A stretch of DNA of 10,366 bases from Spirochaetaceae bacterium (GTDB lineage Bacteria; Spirochaetota; Spirochaetia; Treponematales; Breznakiellaceae): contig JAITAM010000014.1 of assembly GCA_031284085.1 (NCBI GenBank), positions 1-10,366 on the forward strand, given 5' to 3'. Below are positions 5,575-10,366 of this stretch, in pieces (within the stretch, counting starts at the first letter, position 1; each line of letters opens with the position of its first letter). A program made the translations under genes and the position numbers. The notes under the pieces were generated by a model that was not told where the DNA came from, did no database searches, and was given only the letters and a program-made list of their open reading frames with translations.

Positions 5575-6754
5575 CAAAATCCCTTCCAATAATAACGGTA
5601 AAATCTAACCGGTATTCAAAGTTATATAGTTCATCATCGTCCGGCTTTTTTACTTCAGGCACTTCGTATGTAATATTTTTACATCGGATAATATCGGCAA
5701 ATGTTTGCACCATTTGTATAGAACCGGAATGATCAATAATAATAGTTTTTTCATAATCGCTACTATCGGCATTGCCAACAGTAACAACATCATAACCAAA
5801 ATCACGCAATAATTCTGCCGTTCTCCCTGCTAATCCATTTGCGGTTGTTCCATTGAGTACTTCCACGCTCCAAACACGTTCGCTTTCTCCTTGATCCATG
5901 AGAGTCAAGCTCCCCAGTGTTTTACGCACAATATCCTTAATAAGGCTGCCGTTATATGTGGGAAAAAGAAGCATTTGCCCTGACATATCACGAAGGCTGC
6001 CGCTGACAGTTTGAATAGAGAGTCTATCTATATTGATGCCGGTATATTCATCAAAAATCTTCGTAAAAGTGCGTTTATTAGTATTTGTTTTTAGTAATGA
6101 GTGGTATAGCTGGGAAATAGTCTGCGTTTTTAGCATTTCATTTTGTTCACGCAGGCGCCGGAGTAGCCCTAGAAAAAGACGCTGCCGGCGGGAATTGATA
6201 GATTCTCTTGTATCATCCGGCAGCACATAGGTTAAATAAGTTTTAGCTTTATCACCATCGAGCCGAGTCAGTCCGGGTGGGAAAAGAATCGGCGGTTCCA
6301 TGTCGTACTGTTCAACTTGTGTTGGAATCAGTATGTCCACTCCCTCGATAAGATCGATAATTTTTCCTAAGTTATCTAAGTTGATAGTAAACGAGAAGCT
6401 GATCTCAATATCAAGAAGCTTTTCTATTTCTTTTCTAAAATCTTCAACGGAACGGGTATCGTACACAGCATCAATACGATCAACCATGTTGAGCTTTTGT
6501 AAGATTAAGCCTAAATCGCCTGGAATATCAAAAATAGTTGCTCGTTTATTTGCCGGATAGTACATGAGTATATAAGTGGATAAAGGTTTTGCATTCTCTT
6601 CAATCACAAAAAGAGAGTGAATGACACGGTCTTTCTGAATAATATCAGACTCCGGTTTCAGTACCGTAGCAACAAAAACAATACTGCTAATGACTACTGC
6701 AATGATTAAAAAGAGAAAAACAAAAGAGATATCGAAATTGATTCTGTGTATCAT
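5549..6754 (-). CDS. Divergent LytR-CpsA-Psr (LCP) protein with LytR_C domain
   Basis: LCP proteins are membrane-anchored phosphotransferases that attach polymers to cell-wall peptidoglycan in Gram-positives. Here, counting from ATG 6754, a membrane helix (about 8-32) is followed by an LCP-like domain to about residue 205. It contains IPGDLGLI, a KIIDLIEGVDILIP block, LDGDKAKTYLTY and INSRRQRLFLGLLRRL. The C-terminal VEVLNGTTANGLAGRTAELL (297-316) begins a LytR_C domain. The normal PRD Arg near the start of the LCP core is Gly (IPGD) and the RxR region is altered, so classical transferase activity is doubtful. ATG 6754 overlaps the upstream stop as ATGA; ATG 6766 would add four residues, and neither start has a clear ribosome binding site. 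It sits between yqeK and rsfS. The product may act in envelope assembly; that is inference. Confidence 0.8.
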   Translation of the reverse strand: MIHRINFDISFVFLFLIIAVVISSIVFVATVLKPESDIIQKDRVIHSLFVIEENAKPLSTYILMYYPANKRATIFDIPGDLGLILQKLNMVDRIDAVYDTRSVEDFRKEIEKLLDIEISFSFTINLDNLGKIIDLIEGVDILIPTQVEQYDMEPPILFPPGLTRLDGDKAKTYLTYVLPDDTRESINSRRQRLFLGLLRRLREQNEMLKTQTISQLYHSLLKTNTNKRTFTKIFDEYTGINIDRLSIQTVSGSLRDMSGQMLLFPTYNGSLIKDIVRKTLGSLTLMDQGESERVWSVEVLNGTTANGLAGRTAELLRDFGYDVVTVGNADSSDYEKTIIIDHSGSIQMVQTFADIIRCKNITYEVPEVKKPDDDELYNFEYRLDFTVIIGRDFDGRYVTGG

Positions 6755-7944
6755 AGTACTTTGCATGAGAGCAAAGAGAGAGTTTCTGGAGAAACATCCT
6801 GCTTTTTGGAACGGAGATAAGACACCGAACTAGCAACTACTGCGTTAAATGCTTGATCAAGATCGGTATTTTGTACATACACCCGTATAGCCGGATCCAC
6901 TTCTTGTCGAGATACTTCTATTTTGTCAGCAAGGTACAGTATTTTTGCAAGAGGTCCCATGCCGGGTTCTCCAGCCGTATGTACCCGTACCGCCTCTAAT
7001 AGAGCTGCATCATCAATACCAAAACAATCATGCAGTAATACAGCGCCGGCTCGTGCGTGCAGGAGCGCTGGTTTTTTCTCTTCCAAAAGGGACAGACCTC
7101 GTCCATCGTTCAGAGCATAGCGTTTTAGTGTATCATCCGTACATTCTCTACATATATCATGAGTAATACCGGCAAGGTAACCTGCATTTTCATCAAGATC
7201 ATAACGCCGGCATAAATCGGCACACAAAAGAGCAACATTACGAGAATGTAAAAAGCGAGGCAAGCTTAGTTTTCGGTATGCAGCTTGCTCCATGAATGAA
7301 AGGAAGCTCGGTAGAAATGTACTATGAGGTGAAGGACAACCATACAAGCTGCGAGCATAGATAATATCACGGGCAGCAGGCGCTACCAAGTAATGCCAAG
7401 CCTTTCCGGTTTGAATAGAGTTTCGTACCATACTTGATGAAATATTCATAATACTATTATGGAGCTGCCGGTATGGAAAAGGGAAGCTTAAGGTTTTTTC
7501 TGATGTCCGGTTTGCTACAATCAATTCGGCTTTAGCAATGAGTTCTGCCGCTTGCTTCCACTGGGAAAAACCGGCAAGCACGTCATCACCAATAATCAAG
7601 CCTACTTTCCCTGAGGGCTTATATCGTTCAATAATATTATTGACTGTGTCAATAGTATACGAGATTCCTCCTCGTCTAATTTCACAGTCATCGACAGTCA
7701 ACCGACTATCCCCACTAATGGATGCTGCCAACATATCCAACCGATCGGCAGCTGCTTCGGTCTGTATTGCTGATTTGAACGGTGATTGTGCTGTCGGTAT
7801 CAATATAACTCTGTCGTAATCACCGGTTTTACATACAGCATCGGCTAAGAACAGATGCCCATTGTGTACCGGATCAAAACTACCGCCAAGGATAGCTACT
7901 CTTACAGGAGAACGAGGGTGAAAAGAATGGTACAATTCTTCCAA
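6751..7944 (-). CDS. nadD: Fused NadD (nicotinate-nucleotide adenylyltransferase) and YqeK-type HD phosphohydrolase
   Basis: Residues 1 to about 200 are NadD, which makes deamido-NAD from NaMN and ATP. GGSFDPVHNGH at 20-30 holds the HxGH site (H27, H30), and ISSSMVR at 168-174 is the second nucleotidyl-transferase signature. Residues from about 215 to 397 are a YqeK HD domain, a family known to hydrolyse Ap4A: H233 (FLHSRN), H262-D263 (GITHDICRE), H296 (LLHARAG), H322 (RVHTAG) and D340 (YLADKIE) are all present. Firmicutes have the two as adjacent genes; NadD-HD fusions are also known in Mycoplasma. The start is TTG 7944, with AAGGAG at 7957-7952 seven bases upstream. It begins 11 bases after obg, whose stop lies in this ribosome binding site. 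Confidence 0.93.
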   Translation of the reverse strand: MEELYHSFHPRSPVRVAILGGSFDPVHNGHLFLADAVCKTGDYDRVILIPTAQSPFKSAIQTEAAADRLDMLAASISGDSRLTVDDCEIRRGGISYTIDTVNNIIERYKPSGKVGLIIGDDVLAGFSQWKQAAELIAKAELIVANRTSEKTLSFPFPYRQLHNSIMNISSSMVRNSIQTGKAWHYLVAPAARDIIYARSLYGCPSPHSTFLPSFLSFMEQAAYRKLSLPRFLHSRNVALLCADLCRRYDLDENAGYLAGITHDICRECTDDTLKRYALNDGRGLSLLEEKKPALLHARAGAVLLHDCFGIDDAALLEAVRVHTAGEPGMGPLAKILYLADKIEVSRQEVDPAIRVYVQNTDLDQAFNAVVASSVSYLRSKKQDVSPETLSLLSCKVL

Positions 7945-7955
7945 AATTAGTCTCC

Positions 7956-8981
7956 TTACACCGGATTATTAAGTATTTCTTCGTGTACCTCTGTATCCTT
8001 TGAGCTAACCAGTTGAAGAAAACAACGGCTCAGCTCTTCTATTCCTTGGCCGGAGTAAACCGAAACTCCTATGATATGTTCATTTGGATATTTTTCCCTG
8101 AGCTGTTCAAGATGTTCGGCAGCGTACTCCGTATCAGTTTTGGAAGCAACAATTATCCGGCGTTTTTTAGATAATGCTGAGGAAAAGGCTGTCAATTCAT
8201 GGCAAAGCACATCAAATGCAGTAATGAACTGTTCATCGGATACATCAATGATAAATGCAAGCGCGGCTGTCCGGGAAATATGTTTAAGAAAGTGTATTCC
8301 CAAACCCAAGCCTTCAGAAGCACCCTCAAGTATACCGGGAATATCTGCAAGAATAATATCACGCTCAGCTATGGTTAATACACCGAGATTAGGTATTTTT
8401 GTGGTAAAAGGATAAGGGGCGATTTTTGGACGGGCATTAGTAAAACGATCTAAGAGCGACGATTTGCCGGCATTAGGGAAGCCAACTAAGCCAATATCAG
8501 CTATAAGTCGTAATTCCACCCGTAGGGATTTATGGACGGCAGGCTGTCCCGGTAAAGCTTTTTGAGGAGCTTGATTTACCGAAGACTTAAAATGAATATT
8601 ACCCCAGCCGCCATTTCCGCCGCGCAAAAATACGAAATCCGCCTCATTGCTGCCAAAGTCATGGATAAGCTCACCGGTATCAGCATCAAAAAGCGCCGTT
8701 CCCGGCGGCACTGGAATAATGGTATGTTCACCGTTCCGTCCATAGCATCCGGCTCCCTGTCCATCTTGTCCACTTTCTGCCTTAAATAAATGGCGGTAAC
8801 GAAGATGGGCTAAAGTACGCAGATCTCGGCGTACCGTGAAAATAACATCCCCTCCTCGTCCGCCATCTCCTCCCGCAGGCCCGCCGTGAGGAACAAATCT
8901 TTCACGCCGGAATGCAACACAACCATTACCACCTGCTCCTGAGGATACCTCAATAAGAGCCTCATCGGCAAATCTTTCCAT
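7956..8981 (-). CDS. obg: Obg GTPase, 50S assembly and stress factor
   Basis: Obg is an essential GTPase acting in late large-subunit assembly and growth control. The N-terminal glycine-rich Obg fold (1 to about 158) is intact, with SGAGGNGCVAFRRERFVPHG and GGPAGGDGGRGGDVIF. The G domain follows: P-loop GFPNAGKS at 167-174, switch region YPFTTKIPNLGV, DIPG at 213-216, and a G4 motif reading SKTD at 280-283 where NKxD is usual. G5 is SVYSGQG. The protein stops at 341 residues and lacks the variable C-terminal domain of E. coli and Bacillus Obg. Its ATG overlaps the rpmA stop by one base (TAATG), with no separate ribosome binding site visible, so translation is likely coupled. Confidence 0.97.
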   Translation of the reverse strand: MERFADEALIEVSSGAGGNGCVAFRRERFVPHGGPAGGDGGRGGDVIFTVRRDLRTLAHLRYRHLFKAESGQDGQGAGCYGRNGEHTIIPVPPGTALFDADTGELIHDFGSNEADFVFLRGGNGGWGNIHFKSSVNQAPQKALPGQPAVHKSLRVELRLIADIGLVGFPNAGKSSLLDRFTNARPKIAPYPFTTKIPNLGVLTIAERDIILADIPGILEGASEGLGLGIHFLKHISRTAALAFIIDVSDEQFITAFDVLCHELTAFSSALSKKRRIIVASKTDTEYAAEHLEQLREKYPNEHIIGVSVYSGQGIEELSRCFLQLVSSKDTEVHEEILNNPV

Positions 8982-9238
8982 TAGTTTGTTGCAGCAACAA
9001 CTCCGGCAAACTTGCGGCCCCGGCGTGTTGTAAATGATACGGTGCCGTCAACCAAAGCAAAAAGCGTCCAGTCTCCGCCACAACCTACATTCACGCCCGG
9101 ATGAATCTTGGTGCCACGCTGCCTTACTATAATAGTACCTGCTTTTACTCTTGTCCCGCCGAATGCTTTAACACCTAAATACTGAGGGTTAGAATCCCGC
9201 CCATTTTTGGCGCCACTGCCGCCTCGTTTTCTTGCCAT
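8981..9238 (-). CDS. rpmA: Ribosomal protein L27 (bL27)
   Basis: L27 is a 50S protein whose N-terminal tail reaches the peptidyl-transferase centre. The 85-residue product begins [20 protein letters not shown] and contains [22 protein letters not shown], the standard L27 sequence. The start ATG is fixed: two in-frame TAA codons lie directly before it, and GGAGG lies eight bases upstream. It therefore lacks the cleavable N-terminal extension of Firmicute L27, although the gene before it encodes a Prp-type protease. Confidence 0.98.
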   Translation of the reverse strand: MARKRGGSGAKNGRDSNPQYLGVKAFGGTRVKAGTIIVRQRGTKIHPGVNVGCGGDWTLFALVDGTVSFTTRRGRKFAGVVAATN

Positions 9239-9241
9239 TTA

Positions 9242-9580
9242 TTATTCCTCCGTGTATATCTTTACTGTACAAAACTGTGGATACTCTTCAGATACAGACT
9301 GCAACCCTTCTTTAAGAAAGGACCCTACCGCAAAAAGAAAGGCGCTCGCCTCTTCTGTTGCTTCATTTTCCAATTCCAAAAAAAAAGCGCCTCGTTCCGG
9401 GACGCGTTCCCGTAGCTTTATACCAGTCTTTTTAAGAAGTGTGCGGTATGTTGCTCTCAATAAGATTGAAACAGCAGCGCAAACTATATCGTTTCCTTTT
9501 GAGCCGGCGCCGGCGTGTCCATCTGCCCGGCACCGTTTAAGCAACCCTGAATGATCGAAATACAATTCAATAGTTATCAT
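9242..9580 (-). CDS. prp: Prp, ribosomal-processing cysteine protease family
   Basis: Prp (YsxB family) removes an N-terminal extension from L27 in Firmicutes and related phyla. The 112-residue product has the family core DGHAGAGSKGNDIVCAAVSI with both catalytic residues, H22 and C34, and the family's usual length. Its place between rplU and rpmA is the classic one. The oddity is that the L27 encoded next to it has no extension to cleave, so the substrate here is unclear. Its ATG overlaps the rplU stop as ATGA; its own stop is the first of two TAA codons before rpmA. Confidence 0.92.
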   Translation of the reverse strand: MITIELYFDHSGLLKRCRADGHAGAGSKGNDIVCAAVSILLRATYRTLLKKTGIKLRERVPERGAFFLELENEATEEASAFLFAVGSFLKEGLQSVSEEYPQFCTVKIYTEE

Positions 9581-9888
9581 GCCTCAGTAATAGACTCGAT
9601 TTTAATAACCGAATACTGCTGCCTATGTCCTTGTTTACGCCGGTAATCTTTTTTAGGTTTGTACTTAAATACAATAATTTTCTTGTCTTTTCCATGCGCC
9701 TCAATATGTGCAGAGACTTTTGCTCCCGGCACATAAGGGGCGCCTACCGAAATCCTATCACCCGCCAGCAATAACACCGAATCAATATCAAAACTTGTAC
9801 CGGGCTCCGCATCAATACGCGCAACTTTAAGAAGAGAACCGCTCTCAGCTTTGTACTGTTTACCTTTAAATTCTATCAATGCATACAT
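9577..9888 (-). CDS. rplU: Ribosomal protein L21 (bL21)
   Basis: L21 is a 50S protein that binds 23S rRNA. The 103-residue product, the same length as in E. coli, begins MYALIEFKGKQYKAESG and ends with the typical KPKKDYRRKQGHRQQYSVIK block. ATG 9888 is chosen because AAGGA lies seven bases upstream and the N-terminus fits the family; an upstream TTG at 9918 falls within the promoter. It is the first gene of the rplU-prp-rpmA-obg-nadD::yqeK-LCP-rsfS operon. Confidence 0.97.
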   Translation of the reverse strand: MYALIEFKGKQYKAESGSLLKVARIDAEPGTSFDIDSVLLLAGDRISVGAPYVPGAKVSAHIEAHGKDKKIIVFKYKPKKDYRRKQGHRQQYSVIKIESITEA

Positions 9889-9918
9889 GAGATAATCCTT
9901 GTAAATAATTACAATCAA

Positions 9919-9945
9919 TTTATACTAGGGAATTGGTGCTGTCAA
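9919..9945 (-). promoter_or_regulatory. Promoter of the rplU operon
   Basis: On the minus strand, TTGACA (9945-9940) is followed after 15 bases by TATAAA (9924-9919). The -35 is a perfect match; the spacer is short, and TAAATT two bases on is an alternative -10. Transcription would start near 9912, leaving a leader of about 25 bases before the rplU ATG. Confidence 0.65.
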
Positions 9946-10024
9946 GAGGGTTAAAGACTAGGTATCTGAGCGTAATTAGTCATCAGGGCGGGGCGCTTAA
10001 CGAATGGTAGTGTAGGGAAGGGAA

Positions 10025-10049
10025 GGCTGCTTTTATAACAAAAGCAGCC
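10025..10049. other. Perfect 10-bp hairpin at the edge of the repeat array
   Basis: GGCTGCTTTT (10025-10034) pairs fully with AAAAGCAGCC (10040-10049) around loop ATAAC. Neither strand has a T run after the stem, so it is not a standard intrinsic terminator. Its right arm runs into GCCTGATTAAG, almost the junction sequence of the repeats that follow, so the two may share an origin. Confidence 0.7.
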
Positions 10050-10050
10050 T

Positions 10051-10305
10051 GATTAAGCCCGCATCAACAGGCTGATTAAGCTCGTATCAACAGGCTGATT
10101 AAGCCCGCATTAGCAGGCTTGATTAAGCTCGTATCAACAGGCTGATTAAACCTGCATTAGCAGGCTTGATTAAGTTCGTATCAACAGGCTTGATTAAGCT
10201 CGTATCAACAGGCTGATTAAGTTCGTATCAGCAGGCTTGATTAAGCTCGTATCAACAGGCTTGATTAAGCCCGCATCAACAAGCTTGATTAAGCTCGTAT
10301 CAGCC
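10051..10305. repeat. Tandem array, about 10.8 copies of a 23/24-bp unit
   Basis: Units start at 10051, 10074, 10097, 10121, 10144, 10168, 10192, 10215, 10239, 10263 and 10287 (partial). Each begins GATTAA, continues GC(T/C)CG(T/C)AT and ends CA(A/G)CAGGCT with or without one more T, which makes the length 23 or 24. Two main versions mix along the array: CTCGTAT and CCCGCAT. Units contain small inverted repeats (GCTT-GATT-AAGC across each junction; a perfect CCTGC-ATTA-GCAGG in the unit at 10144). No frame stays open through it, and there are no spacers. Confidence 0.95.
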
Positions 10306-10327
10306 CTTTCATGCTCTTTCTCTAAAA

Positions 10328-10366
10328 TTACCGATACTTTGCCTTTTGCTCATCAATAACGGTTTG
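10328..10366 (-). CDS. Possible last 12 codons of a gene running in from the right
   Basis: On the minus strand, from the window edge, the frame reads QTVIDEQKAKYR and then TAA at 10330-10328. It has a plausible C-terminal composition, but it is too short to identify. Another minus frame (KPLLMSKRQSIGNFRERA, then TGA) also stays open to the edge, so the call is tentative. Confidence 0.3.
   Translation of the reverse strand, partial: QTVIDEQKAKYR

Noticed and set aside
10025..10049. Rho-independent terminator
   Set aside because: The stem is good, but neither strand has a following T tract.
10051..10305. CRISPR array
   Set aside because: Repeats are directly contiguous with no unique spacers, and no cas genes are present.

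Overview
The window looks like chromosomal DNA of a spirochaete, most likely a Treponema of moderate GC content. The grounds are an Rnf complex with a short (453-residue) RnfC, a fused NadD-YqeK protein, and a diderm-type L27 next to a Prp protease. This assignment is an inference from gene content and protein style; no 16S or other marker is present.

Left half, plus strand (about 40-4590): rnfC, rnfD, rnfG, rnfE and rnfA, encoding five of the six subunits of the Rnf ion-translocating ferredoxin:NAD+ oxidoreductase. They are in the order C-D-G-E-A. rnfB is not in the window and may lie just left of the edge, as in the BCDGEA arrangement of some bacteria. A 388-base gap between rnfG and rnfE carries an array of about nine degenerate 22-24 bp repeats. 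The other junctions are tight.

Middle (4591-5203): a very good sigma70-type promoter (TTGACA, 16 bp, TATATT at 4649-4676) precedes a leader of about 175 bases with two hairpins. It then reaches a small ORF whose C-terminal two thirds is almost all Asp and Glu, with a 24-residue internal repeat. The start and frame of this gene are uncertain, and a second frame just upstream looks protein-like.

Right half, minus strand (9888 down to 5200): one tightly packed operon, rplU (L21) - prp - rpmA (L27) - obg - nadD::yqeK - LCP/LytR_C protein - rsfS. Neighbours overlap or are separated by no more than 11 bases. A promoter is visible at 9919-9945. The operon links ribosome proteins, ribosome-assembly and silencing factors (Obg, RsfS) and NAD synthesis, an arrangement close to that of Firmicutes. 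It converges tail-to-tail with the acidic ORF, and both stop codons lie within one TTAA.

Right edge (9946-10366): a perfect 10-bp hairpin, then about 10.8 tandem copies of a 23/24-bp repeat, then possibly the last 12 codons of another minus-strand gene. I see no clear new defence or mobile system. The best leads are the two 23-bp-period arrays, the odd acidic gene, the intact Prp beside an L27 that cannot carry a cleavable extension, and the unusual flavinylation motifs in RnfD and RnfG.
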